Shown here in pieces: positions 1-11,256 of a stretch of 64,000 nt of DNA. Origin of the DNA: Saturnia japonica (lineage: Eukaryota; Arthropoda; Insecta; Lepidoptera; Saturniidae); NCBI GenBank assembly GCA_033032175.1, contig CM065329.1, positions 9,988,985 through 10,052,984 of the forward strand, read 5' to 3'. The notes beneath the pieces are model-generated. The model ran no database searches. It saw nothing but the letters and a program-made list of their open reading frames with translations, and had not been told where the DNA came from. Position numbers and translations under genes: made by a program. Position 1 is the stretch's first letter, and every line of letters starts with the position of its first letter.

Positions 1-934
1 ATTTTATAATTCCAAAAAATTGATTTTTTTAAAATCGATTTTTTTTCACGGGTGTTTTTTTTTTTGATGGATCTAATGTAATTTTTTTTGGGGCAGTAGG
101 TATTCAATCACCCTTCTTTGTACTAACTTGCCAACTAGTCCTCTTTATTGAAAACCATTACTTCCATTATCAAGTGAACATAGTGGTAAACAAGATGATG
201 GCTCCCTTGTTAGAACTTTCTAGGGAGTTTTTGTGGCACATCAAAATGTATGCTTCCAGTTTATACTTATAATCCATTTCACATGCTCAAGCTATATCAC
301 ACAAAACGCTATCAGTATTATATAACATAGGGTCTAAAACCTAAGTTAATTGATCTATACTATTACTATTAAGCTTTGTTTGCTTGAACGCTCTAATCTC
401 AGGAACTACTTCTTCGAATAGAAAAAATAATTTTTGTTTGATTTCCCAGTGATCGAAGAAGGCCTATAGACTATATAACATCACGCTACGACAAATAGAA
501 CAATACGATCAATTAAAAATATTGCAAAAACAGGGAAGGATTATTGCTTTTGAGAGCTTCCTTTGCGTGCGCTGCGTAAATGCGTAAAGTTACTTAACAA
601 TCATGTGACACGGAATTGTTTCTCATAAAAAGTTAAAAAAAAGTCCGTGATAGCATTTGGCTCTATCTTTTAAAGTTGACTCAATATAACCTTTTTTAAG
701 GTAATAAAATTTATTCTAAAATAATGCATTATTTGCGAAGGTGTTTCTATAAATATGGTATTTACCTTATTGAAATAAAATATTCATAACAAGTATTTAG
801 TTTAAATAAAATTGTCCAAATTGTCAATATATATCTTAGGAAATATCACAGTTTTAAAATAAATCCGCAGCAAAGTAATGAAAGTTTCAGCTCCTTTAGA
901 ATTGTATTACAAGTGCCTACGACCCAAACTTTCT

Positions 935-938
<4 letters not shown>

Positions 939-964
<26 letters not shown>
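939..964. repeat. (CT)n microsatellite
   Basis: A perfect dinucleotide run of about 13 CT units is directly visible. It lies in non-coding sequence and has no evident link to a gene. Confidence 0.95.
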
Positions 965-965
<1 letters not shown>

Positions 966-2227
966 ATGTGACGTAGACGAAGATGCGTGAGTCAGTTAGT
1001 TAAAAATAAAAACCAAATACCAAAACATTTCATTTTAAGATCCCACCAAAAACTTCAATCACTCTTTTATATCACCCATAAATATCGTTATTTATAATTA
1101 AATAATGAGTTGTTTTTAATTTAATATTGTATTTTTGTGTTCAAAAGGATTGTAATACAAGTAATGGAAGGCAACACCCGGGTCTTTGGAACTATTTACG
1201 CAGTGTATATTAATTTGTAGTTGTGCCCCACGGTTTCTCACGTGTTAATTTTATACGACAAACACCGCAACGCCAGTGCTCCCGTATAGCCTATCATAAT
1301 TTTTCTTCCCACAAATACAAATTACATATTTAAATTTTTCATTATCTCATAAACTATGTGTCCAAATAACATGCAAAAGAGCAAAATTTAACTTCATAAA
1401 ATTGTCTTTAAGATGAAGTAACTCTTGTTCGTAAGGATTAACATACCACTTGTAAAATTATGATCTTTAAATGTTAAACCACTCTTTGTTATATAATAGC
1501 TTATTGTGGGTTATGCATAAGATACAGGCATATGCTATTGCGGACTATTTGAAAGATATCTAAGGCTCAATATTTTTGTACAACATTTATTTTCGTAAAA
1601 CTAAAAATTATCGCAGCGCACGTGGATAAAGCCGTTCGGGAGAGCTTTGTTTTCCGACTTACTTTACAAAAATCAATATTTAAAACGTGTATCTTGATGC
1701 TAAATAGGCTATGGTGAATCAATCTATCATATACAAAAAGAATTTTTCAAATCACACTGGTAGTTTCAGAGATTAAAAATTAAACTAAAAAAAAAAAAAA
1801 CATGAAAACACTTCCGCTTTGTTAAATTAGTACACATATAATATATAGTATAGATAATACTTTTAAAATTTTAAGAATATTCCTACTTTGAAAACCAAAT
1901 TCCGAGGATAAAAGGTCGTAAAATAATATGGAAAAAAATTCTTTACTTTTTATTCAACCTTACTATACAACAAAATTTGGTACAAGAATGGGTATTCTCT
2001 GTTATTAACAATATTTTTTGTCTTTTTATTGAAATAAGTAAATTTAAATTGATTAAGAAAGTTATGAATCGAAATATTTCAGGTTTTAATTAAATTTCTA
2101 AAGAAAATATGAAAAAAAATCTATTATTTTTTAAACAAAAATTGTTTATTAAATAATCGATTTTATTATTATTTTAAAGTAATTGTTTTTTCTAATATTG
2201 ATTTATTTTTAGAAATTCACATCCCTA

Positions 2228-2350
2228 GTTTTAATAGTTGTGTAACAGAGTAAATTTATTTAGTTTGGTGTCTATGAAAAAAGTATTTAATATTAAACAG
2301 ACTGTTGGTCTATGATTATAAATATGTAGGGATGTCCACTTCGAAAATAC
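2228..2350 (+). repeat. Interspersed repeat, first of two copies (second at 38535-38655)
   Basis: The text from TTTTAATAGTTGTGTAACAG to the motif AAATATGTAGGGATGTCCAC is repeated at 38535-38655 with a few substitutions and small indels. Both copies lie within a few kilobases of a hAT-type transposase pseudogene (3.6-5.2 kb and 34.5-38.3 kb), so the sequence may be the outer end of a hAT element. That link is inference; no terminal inverted repeat was matched. Confidence 0.6.
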
Positions 2351-3593
2351 ATCGAAGTTTATTTCGGTGCTATAAATCGATATTAAGCATTAATGTTTAC
2401 TAATAACTCGGTTAGTAACACCAACGCTTTGTATTCTAAAATTGCATCACAAATCTGTAGTCAGCCCCCTGAAACTCCATAGTACTCCATACAAACAAAC
2501 CACAAGTTAAATTATCTATTACTCCTACAATAGAACTTTCTTTTCCGCACGCCTGTTGTGTGTTAAGGATTTTCAAGGAACCTATATAGCTAATAGAAAG
2601 AAATCGACATTTCATTTAAAACTTAGTTAATTCAGTTGTTGTTCATTAAAAAATTCAGAGGTAGTTTCATAGAATGCCGGCTATAATACATTGTCTATAA
2701 TATAAATGGCGTAAACGGTAAAATAAAACATTTAGATGAATATAGTACACAGTATTCGTGACAACATTCAGTTGTGTTGGTGTTGTTATGCAATACTATG
2801 ACGTCACGATAGCGTGCCAAATTGACGGGTAACTAAAGTGCCCAAATACGATTAAAAAATTTTCATTTTATTTTTAAATTAAAGTAGAAGTATTTTTGAC
2901 CGATATATTTTTTACGATTATGTAACGTTTTATGGCGTCAATGAAAAATATTTAGAACAAAATAATGTATTTACCCTATTGTTCGAGATTACCAAAATAG
3001 TAATAAATAGGTATATTCATTATCTGGTTATAATTGATTCGATGTTTTATGAAAAATTCATCTATAGATCGATTATATCAATAGTTTTTCATAGCATCAG
3101 ATGAATTCGCCGCATCAGAATACAAACATCAAATGAATTCGATTTTTACCACTACCACTGAACACTATTACTCCTAGCCAGGCTTGTTTAGTACATGTAC
3201 TAAGTATTAATAAGAATTAATTCCTGACACCACTGCTGCCAGCTCTGTTTGAGTGTTAGCAACGGCGGCCTTACCCATTGCGAGGCTCCAGGCGGCAGGT
3301 TTTTGGGAGGCCTTTTGTCCTACGAAAAGTACCTGTGATGGGAAAGTAGGTCTGGTTGTTTGGAAGGTGTTCGTTATGTCTGACGAGATGTGCTAAAGTT
3401 ATATTAATAAATAAAATTTGAGTTTTAAAATATTTTACTTATATTGAAAGATTTACAAAATTAACAAATACAGAGATGATAAATTTTAAAATTGATGTTT
3501 GCGGCTTTTACTAAGACTAAAATCTTTAATTATACCACAATATTCTAACGAATGAGCTACGTCATTTTCGATTGAAAGAATAGCAAGGGCTGA

Positions 3594-5230
3594 ATGCCTA
3601 TCCTGTGTCATCGAATTCCTCAAATATGTTTATCGTTACCTTCATACACACGGATGAATATATTCAGTTCTTCGTACAATTCATGTCCATCAATATCACA
3701 TAATTCTCCTACTGTCATAGATATTTGCAAGTCACTGCATTGCTTCGAAAGTTCACTATCACTAATTTCCTTTAATCTTTTTATATTATACATGAAACCA
3801 AATATGCTCTCATAATGTCTAAGTGCCTCAAACCAAGGGTGGCAGCTTGCGCGCACAGTGTCGACAATAACATAAAAATATTTTATTTTGAAAATATCTT
3901 CCACATTCAATTCATAATAATTCATCTTCCCCTTCATAATGAAAATGCCTTTTTTACGTCATCTTCTGACTTCTTTAAACTGTCTGTTATTATCATATTC
4001 CTCGGCTATTTCTCTCGCTGTTAATAGGGATGACTGAAAACCATTTTCTTGATAATTATCGAGCCAATTTGTGAATGCGTCTAGGTGCATGTTTTCGCTT
4101 TGCCACGTTTTAATGATAACATTTATCTTTGTAAGTATGTCATACCATATGACAAGTGAAACTACAATTAATTCGTAGGTAGTTATTTCCTTTTCTATAG
4201 AATGGTATTCACTGACCAACTGACAATCTGTTGTATTTTCTGCTAAATCCTTTAAAGCATCACATATATCGCTTAGTTGGTATTAAACGGCCTTCACCGA
4301 TGCTACCCTGCACTCTCATCTAGTTTCAGAAATTGGTTTTAGCGATTAGGATTTTACATGAGCATTTAAAATAGCCCACCTCTGACTTGAGCCGGCAAAC
4401 AGAGTGTACAACCTTTGTAGCAAACCAAAAAAAGATTTTGCTTGGATACAAGACGATGCTGCATCTCCTAGGATGAGATTCCAGCTATGACTCCCATAAG
4501 GTAAAAAATAAGCAAGTGGATTAATTTCAATAATACGTTTTTGGACACCACTTTTTTCACCACGCATATTGGCATCATTATCATACCCATGGCTTCTGCA
4601 GTTTTGCAATGATATTACTAACTGTTCTAATTCTGTGATTATATAATTATTCAAACTCTCAACTGTGGTTTATACGACGGCTGTGAAACCAATAAAATGT
4701 TCTTCAATTTCAGCTGTTTTTGTATTAAAAATCTTATAATAATTGATAGTTGCTCAACACGAGAAACGTCGCGAGTATAATCAAGAATAATAGAGTAATA
4801 ATTATTATTAATTATTTTTTCAACAATTTCAGTTTTCACATGACTTGCCATTAATTGTAGGAGCTCATTTTGAATATTTTTTCGGATATAGTGGTCATTA
4901 ATCGTTTTATCTTTTACTTGTTGTAAGTGAAGTCTCAGCACGAGATCAAATCGGGCTATTAACTTTACTAAATCTATAAAATTGCCGCTTGTCTCACTCG
5001 AACCTGAGTCAGATGTTAGCTTCTCTCTATGACCCCTGAAGGCCAAATTTTGAGATGCAAAAATATTTACAATTGCGAGCAATAGTTAAAAAAAATCTCT
5101 CCAATGTTGCCTTTCTTGGTCAATTTGTGACTGAGCCAAGGAGTCAATAGTGGAACAGCTTTTTAAACCATTCTCTAAATTAATCCATTTTAGCATACAA
5201 AATGTTGTGCTGTCGAATAGACTTGTGTGA
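3594..5230 (-). pseudogene. hAT-superfamily transposase pseudogene, ZMYM1-like/DUF4371 type
   Basis: Read on the minus strand, four consecutive open segments (5082-4651, 4654-4346, 4219-3959, 3937-3620) together follow the layout of the ZMYM1-like, DUF4371-containing hAT transposases found in many animal genomes. Upstream, at 5090-5230, is a TTF-type start with a SDWKH-like motif. It is followed by a DUF4371 core (IARFDLVLRLH, YSIILDYTRDVS), a central segment with the family-typical AILNAHVKS, and a C-terminal helical part. The reading frame is broken by stops and shifts at roughly 5085, 4650, 4340-4220 and 3940, so no functional product is expected. No inverted repeats or target duplication were found. 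The family call is from motifs only. A domesticated host gene is unlikely because of the breaks. Confidence 0.75.
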
Positions 5231-5239
5231 CTTTAGGTA

Positions 5240-5935
5240 ATCACCCGAGTGTTTCCAATCACACACTCCTTCACTTTATCCAATCTTTGTGTTTGGTACG
5301 CGTAACTTCCCCTCTGAGGGGGGGGGGGAGGTACTCGTTGAATTGCGCCGTGCCCCATACGGAGTTCGGAGAGTGAGGAGAGCCCTGCTTCAATTCGTGT
5401 TTTAATTTTAGTTTTTACTTTGGTCGCCCTGTTAATCGCTCTATATTTCTTTCTTTATATACATTGTGTATACATGTTATATATCAAAATATTCCTTGTC
5501 GTATTACCTATCCATTAAGCATTCACATATTATATACATCAAGTACATATTCCGTACATAAGCCAAAAACAATGCAATTTACGGGCGGTATCACCGCTTT
5601 CCGTTCGTAAAGTTTCTATAACATTGGATATTCTTATTCTATGCATTTACCTATTCTATAATAATTCTATTTCCATATATGTAACACACAATACATAAGC
5701 ATTTATATACAACTTAATACATAACATGCAACTTATCATGTAGCGCTAACATTTCTCTATAATTTTATCTATATCAATCTATTCTATTAAGAAACTTAGT
5801 ACAAAACACATAAACACAATAATATGACATAATAACCTAACACAAGACACGAAAATAACAGTTCTGTCGCCAACATAGGGGAAAATTGCATTCAATTTAC
5901 ATAGAATTAATGGGAGACGTATTCATAGTACCCAA
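5240..5935. other. AT-rich non-coding stretch, possible old LTR-like repeat
   Basis: No coding signal. The stretch starts with a G9-10 run near 5320, followed by a GC-rich patch. Then comes a long AT-rich section of short repeats built around ACAT and ATAC words, ending in CTGTCGCCAACATAGGGG near 5866-5882. Its composition resembles the AT-rich terminal-repeat family at 24-26, 36.3-36.8 and 60.4-61.1 kb, but I could not align it to those, so membership is not claimed. Confidence 0.3.
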
Positions 5936-5939
5936 AATC

Positions 5940-6460
5940 AATTGTATGTTTTTATTTTGAACTTTCTTAATCTTTTCTATCATTTTGCCTTAAGAGACAT
6001 AACAAAAAAAGCGTATTCAAAATGGCTTCTAACTAATGTTTTGTACAACATTAAGAGAATCCTTGGATCAGCTCCCCACTTAGAGCCAGCCAAGATCTAA
6101 GAATATTTGTTGCTTTCAAAGCCCTAACAATCAAGTAATCGACATATTTTGACCATGTAAATTTTGTTGAAATAACACACCTAAGAATTTAACCGTGGTC
6201 TCGATAGGAATTTTAATTGTATGATAAAAGACCGATAATTCAGAAGTAACTATCTTTTTTTTTTTAAATATTACAAAATAACTTTTATGTGGATTAATTT
6301 CTAAAATTAAATCCAAACAGCAAAAGCTCTATACACACACCTTAGAGTCACCAAAATGTATATATGTATTGGGGAAATCCCAAGAAGAAGAAATTACATC
6401 TCTCCCAAAAGACAATTGTGCCACAGAACTAGAGTCAAGACTTCAATTCCATAGACAATT
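5940..6460 (-). pseudogene. Non-LTR retrotransposon reverse-transcriptase remnant
   Basis: On the minus strand, three frames in turn give segments typical of the region after the RT palm of I/Jockey-type LINEs. These are a KSYFVIF...KFLGVLF segment (6316-6131), an ILLMLYKTLVRSHFEYAF-like segment near 6080-6010, and an IEKIKKVQNKNI segment near 5980-5945. The pieces lie in the expected order but are split by frameshifts and stops. No ends, poly(A) or target duplication are visible. It differs from the Jockey and CR1-like elements elsewhere in the window. Confidence 0.6.
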
Positions 6461-6464
6461 TATG

Positions 6465-7870
6465 GCAGGTGCACAGGTTGACAGACTGGGGTTTGTTATG
6501 ATTATAATTTAATTTAGGATAGTTATGTATAAATTTCCAGCATACCTTACAATTTTCAGTTAATATAGGTTTTACAAATTATTATTACACAATTTTAATG
6601 TCCATAACCGAGACGTTCTTCTTGCTCCGACAGCTCAGCGTAGAGATCCTTGCCTAGGATCTAGAATAGAAGTCAGCACGGTGTAGGCCGTATCAGGATA
6701 CACTGCTCAAGCAGACGACGAAGCACCAAATATCTTATCTATTGAGATTTCCTCATATGTAAAAGGAAAAGTTATTATTTGTATTATAAATACAAAATCC
6801 AGATGATACTTTCCCGGTAGTGTTCTTTCAATGTTCAGTAGGTATTTGTCGTTTTGGCAAAGGGTATTTCACCCATATTAATATTAAAATTATAAATTAT
6901 AACAATTAAAATAACTTTTCTATATAAATATGTTATAAAATAAACTGTCTTTTTGACTCCCAGGTTTGTTGTACAATAATTTGGTTTTTATCAAAACACA
7001 TGATAATTATGATATAAACGTTACTTCCTTTCAAAGTTCTGCAGTCCAAATCCATAAACATCATCAGATCCATCCTGAAGAATCTGTCATACTCCCTGTT
7101 CTAATTTTCTCTTTTGTTTTCGTTTGAATTCAAAATTTCATCTTACTAGACTTTTCTTATTTTAAAAATTAAAAATAAATCTAATCATAGATTTATTTTG
7201 CTAAACTAGAACCTGGATAGAATATTTGTCTATACCTGAGAAACTCCTAATCGCGCATGCTCTATTACTATAAAAGAATTATCAATGACAGAGATTGTCA
7301 TAATATTGCAATGTAAACAATACGAACCTAAAATATTAACAAAGCTGTTATTAAACCAAAATTATCAAGTTATAAAATATCTAAACGCATCAATACATAA
7401 ACCTATCATTAATTGGTATCCTGGAAATAAAAGAATAGGTACACCAAAACAATAATAAGGTAAATCAAATGAACTTATGATGTATAATATAAAGTAGATA
7501 TTAAATAAGATTATCTTCCAAATAAATAATATAACAGGTTGGGTTTGAGAAAGAAAAAGGATGACCGAGAGAATAAAATCCTTTCTAGTTTCTACAACAA
7601 GATGAAAATGACAACTATAAAGTGCACGTCCCGGCCGGGGACCGCTTGTGTTCCCTCTGTCTGCTACACGATGGACCCGGCACCCGCACGGTGACGGGTG
7701 AATCCATGGAATGCTAAGATGTTTGTCTCAAATATTACAAACTAATCTATGAATCTAAGTAGGTAATATCCGTATTACACACACATACACATCCGTATAT
7801 ACACTTATATTCGTTATAAACGGTGCCTAATATAGTGATTCTGTTTTCATTGCTTGCTTACTGTGCTACC
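6465..7870. other. Non-coding stretch, nothing recognised
   Basis: No supported gene. AT-rich sequence with a short GC-rich island around 7620-7710 (CCCGGCCGGGGACC and nearby). I see no repeat partner inside the window. Confidence 0.4.
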
Positions 7871-8005
7871 AACCCATGCAGTTTACATACGAAGCGCGAC
7901 GTGTATATTGATGTCTTGACTCGCCGCGCGGATTATGAATCGCGTGCCTATTATTTGGCTAATATTTGGTAACCAATTATTCTGTATTCGTTTATCATAA
8001 TATAT

Positions 8006-9292
8006 TAGGTCTTTACCTATGAAATTGCCGTTTTGTATGAAAAAATTTAAACGAATTTTTTTCATGTATTTTTTATTTGTATTAATCGAAGTAATCTCCC
8101 ATGCAATCAATACATCTTTGCCAGCGCAGTGGCAGTTTATTGATGCCCTTCTTAAAGAAATCAGCTGGAGGGGAGGCAACAAATTCTTCAAAGGCATTTT
8201 GTACTGCCTCTCGGGTATTGAATTTTTTTCCCGCCAAGGAGTTATCCAAATTCTGGAAAAAGTAGTAGTCTGTAAGCGCAAGATCTGGTCAGTAGGGCGT
8301 ATGACGGAGAACTTCCAACCCCAGATCTCGCAACTTGGAGACCGTCTGCTGTGCAGTATGAGGTCGCGCGTTGTCGTGCAGGAGCAGCGGAGACGAGCGA
8401 TTGACCAATGCTGGTTGGAGATGTGCCAGCTTCTCCATCATTGTGTTCAGTTCTTCACAGTACACATCTGCAGTAATGCTCACCCCGTTTGGTAAGAAGC
8501 TGTGATGAATCACACCGGCGCTAGATCACCAAGCAGTGACCATCACTTTTCTAGGGGTAAGTTTTCGCTTAGGGCATTGTTTAGGTGCTGAACCAGGATC
8601 CAACCAACTTGCTGACCGATTGCGGTTTTCAAACAGAATCCATTTTTCATCGCAGGTAACAATGCGGTTCAAAATTCCTTCATTTGTGTGTCTGTTGAGC
8701 AGTGCAAGGCACGTCATGACGCGTACTTCGCGTTGGCGATCATTGAGTTCGTGGGGCACCCATTTGTCAAGCTTTTGTTACCTTGCCAATTTGACGCAAA
8801 TGGACCAATACTGTTTTGACGCTAACGTCGAAAGCTGCTGCTAATTCAGCTGTATATTGTGTATCATCAGCTTCCACAATCGCCTTTAATTCGTCATTGT
8901 CGACCAAAGTCTTCGGACGATCGCGAGGTTCATTTTTCAGGTCGAAATTCCCAGAAAGGAAGTGAGCAAACCAATTACAGGTGGTGCGTTGGTTTGTAGT
9001 GTTAGCTCCGTAAACGTCGTTGATGTTGCGTGCCGCTTGTGCCGCGTTGCTGCCACGACGGTACTCATATTCCATAATTACTCGAATTTTTAACGTATCC
9101 ATGATGACAAAAAAGATTGAAATGCGATGAAAATGTAACACTAATCAATAAACAAATGACTACTTTTCGGAAAAAGAATTCCATGTTTTTAAAATAAAAT
9201 TAATTTGAAATTAGAATTCTTAGCCAAACAAAAATTATTTTGATTTGAAATGGTCAGTACTGCAGAACGACAATTTCATAGGTAAAGACCTA
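8006..9292 (-). mobile_element. mariner element, copy 1 (complete ends)
   Basis: The element is bounded by inverted repeats of about 29 bp that start TAGGTCTTTACCTATGAAAT and differ at about two positions. It sits at a TA dinucleotide, as expected for Tc1/mariner elements. Its length of 1287 bp is normal for the family. The transposase reads on the minus strand. A second copy with the same ends lies at 31302-32524 in the opposite orientation. Confidence 0.95.
8082..9099 (-). pseudogene. mariner transposase (DD34D), broken
   Basis: The likely start is the MDTLKIRV methionine at 9099. Order of parts: N-terminal helix-turn-helix region, the linker IGKV..., then the catalytic domain with first Asp in TCDEKW, second in HDNARPHTA and third in LALTDYYFF. 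Exactly 34 residues separate the last two, the mariner DD34D signature. The end GDYFD-stop at 8082 fits a protein of about 340 residues. Damage: a one-base insertion near 8766 shortly after IGKV, a TGG-to-TGA change near 8523, and a TGA in place of the serine just before the PDLALTD motif near 8300. That last stop is shared with copy 2. The protein cannot be made intact, but the ends look usable by a transposase supplied in trans. Confidence 0.92.
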
Positions 9293-9444
9293 TTATTATT
9301 AGTTCTTGGCTTGTATTATAATTCATGCACCTATTACGAATATATTCGTTACACCTTTAGCGCTAGTTGAGATTGGTCCTGTAACGGCCCTAACAAACAC
9401 TGTTTTTGTATGGAAAATGACACATTTGTAAAAATTATATAAAA

Positions 9445-11242
9445 ATGACGCGTTGTTGTGTTCCAAATTTCAGTGAAACTGCAACTCGCCACTTTGATAA
9501 AGATATAAAAATTATGAAACATTGGCATAATTGTGGATCAAGGTTATGTCGAAAACATTTTAAAGAAAGCGACTTATATACAGATTACCAAATATAAAGG
9601 TAAATGTTTTAAAAGTATGCTTCAAAGTAATTAAACCACATTTATGTTATAATTGGAATCACAAGTAACAATCTTTGAAGTAACTATGTTTTGCCATTAC
9701 TTCTTACATACATACATATATAAATCACGGCTATATCCCCCAACGGGGTAGGCAGAGACCACGTCCTTCCACCTGCTACGATCCTGGCATACGCTTCTTC
9801 GACATTCATTAATTTTTTCATGCATGCTCGTCGGTTTAGAGTACTCTAGACCTTACCTTCATTACCTAGGTACTTCTTTTATGAGTTTTATGCGTATACT
9901 ACATAAACATTAGGTATACCGCATAGCAAGTAAGAAAATAACTTCAATTTCTTAATTTGTATCTAAACAGATAGGTATGCCAAATGTTGTACTGTAAGCT
10001 GCCAGTGGATAAATAGGTTATAGGTATTCCTGTTGATCAAATAAATTACAATTTCAATGATAAACACCATATACTTACAACATATAATGTAATACATCAA
10101 AGTAGTAATGTGTGTTATTTTATTTTATAGGAGTTAGTATAAAAAAAATTTAAAAAGTCAGCTGTAGGTACCTTCTATTTTCTCATGGCACGAGAAACCA
10201 AGTTCAGAGAAGGTAAATGCAAGAGAAGAACGTATTAAGGTTCGTAATTATAGAAAAAGCCTGGGTATTTCATATACTATAGATATTCCTGGGGCTGAGA
10301 CATTGGTACCTATAAATTCAGATGTAGTCAAGACAAGTTAAACGGTTTACTCAAGGAACACAGACATCAAATTTTAAGATTACTCCTTCAACTGAATTAT
10401 TGTTGCCTGATAATGAATCAGTTTTATTTTATACGACTTTAGAAACTCATGGTAAAATTTCTTTGTATCTATCAACTCTACTGCCAATGGCCTATGAAAT
10501 CAAATACAGATGGAGTAGAGTTATCGGTTTATCAATAGAAGATCAATTTTGTAATACTCCTTATCGGAGTCTGCGAAGAAATAATACCTGACTTTGAACT
10601 TGCGAATAAGTGATTTGTATCAGCAAAACTGAAGTTTCCAAGTATATTTGTTACATGGATAAATTTTGTAAGTCATATCTGGAGTCTCATAAATATATGG
10701 CCTAGTTGCGAATTAGTGCATTTACATGCCCAGTAATTCCCATTGCAAAAACCAAGCCAGCCAGTAGCACAAAAAATGTCTTTCAGCCAGTACAAACATA
10801 AAAACATATTAAAGTTCTTAGTTGTATCTTTACCAGGAGGGCTACTAAGCTATTGCTCTGGAGCATATGCTGGATCAACAAGTGACAGGCAAATTGTTGA
10901 ACGGAGTGACGTGTTTAATTTGTGTGAGCAAGGTCACAGTATCATGGCAGACAGTGGTTTTAATGTCCAAGATCTATTTATAAACAAACATGTTGGGATA
11001 AAAACATTCTAACATTCCTAAAAGGAAAGTCACAAATCTCATGGATATTATTAAAACAAGATCAAAAACTGGCTAGCCAACGAGTACATATTGAAAGATT
11101 AATAGGTTTAACAAAGACTTATAAAATACTTACTAATGAATTAAATCACAATTATGTACCAATAGCTACAAAGATATTTAGTATTTGTGTGATGCTATGT
11201 AATTTTAGAGAAGGAATTTTAAATAAAAAATCATATGAGTAA
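9445..11242 (+). pseudogene. THAP-DDE (DDE_Tnp_4, ISL2EU/IS4EU-like) transposase pseudogene
   Basis: The segment starts MTRCCVPNF at 9445, followed by a tryptophan and the RLCRKHF motif. These are the remains of a THAP-type zinc finger (early Cys, Trp, LC..HF), ending at 9598. After a gap that contains a lepidopteran repeat, 10130-10720 shows broken pieces of the helix-turn-helix region (VTWINF, IWPS). From 10743 the DDE_Tnp_4 core is clear: KPSQPVAQKMSFSQYKHKN, then GSTSDRQI, GHSIMADSGFNVQDL and, after a shift near 11010, RVHIERLIGL with the catalytic Glu, then a C-terminal segment. The first catalytic Asp region is lost and several frames are used, so the gene is dead. It lies tail to tail with the SWIM/YqaJ pseudogene at 11257-12411, 15 bases away, which suggests both belong to one element. 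No terminal inverted repeats were found. Confidence 0.75.
9705..9850. repeat. Common lepidopteran interspersed repeat fragment
   Basis: The run ACATACATATATAAATCACG, followed by a CCCCAACGGGGTAGGCAGAG motif and further conserved text to about 9850, matches a repeat I know from many moth and butterfly genomes (a retroelement 3' end). It is the best single pointer to the taxonomic origin of this window. It lies inside the gap of the THAP transposase pseudogene, either as an intron or as an insertion. Confidence 0.65.
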
Positions 11243-11256
11243 AAATAATCTATTTC

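Larger units (their letters stand above)
1..3590. other. Non-coding AT-rich stretch, no gene seen
   Basis: I see no open reading frame with recognisable protein similarity in this stretch. It is AT-rich with short homopolymers. It contains a (CT)13 microsatellite at about 939-964 and one stretch (2228-2350) that recurs at 38.5 kb, listed separately. The first 100 bases are T-rich low-complexity sequence. The end near 3230-3340 is more GC-rich than its surroundings and may be a retroelement scrap, but I could not place it in a family. Confidence 0.5.
7883..9360. repeat. Repeat also present in zinc-finger intron 3, here split by mariner copy 1
   Basis: Sequence on the two sides of the mariner (7883-8005 and 9293-9360) joins into a unit resembling the end of intron 3 of both zinc-finger copies (about 55950-56090, and the reverse complement at about 28085-28200). 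Shared words include GCCTATTATTTG, TATTCTGTATT and CCTATTACGAATATATT. It is therefore an independent dispersed repeat that received a mariner insertion here. Its class is unknown. Confidence 0.6.

Noticed and set aside
8019..8495. 158-residue plus-strand frame in mariner copy 1 (and its twin at 32038-32511)
   Set aside because: Antisense shadow of the mariner transposase, whose motifs lie on the other strand.
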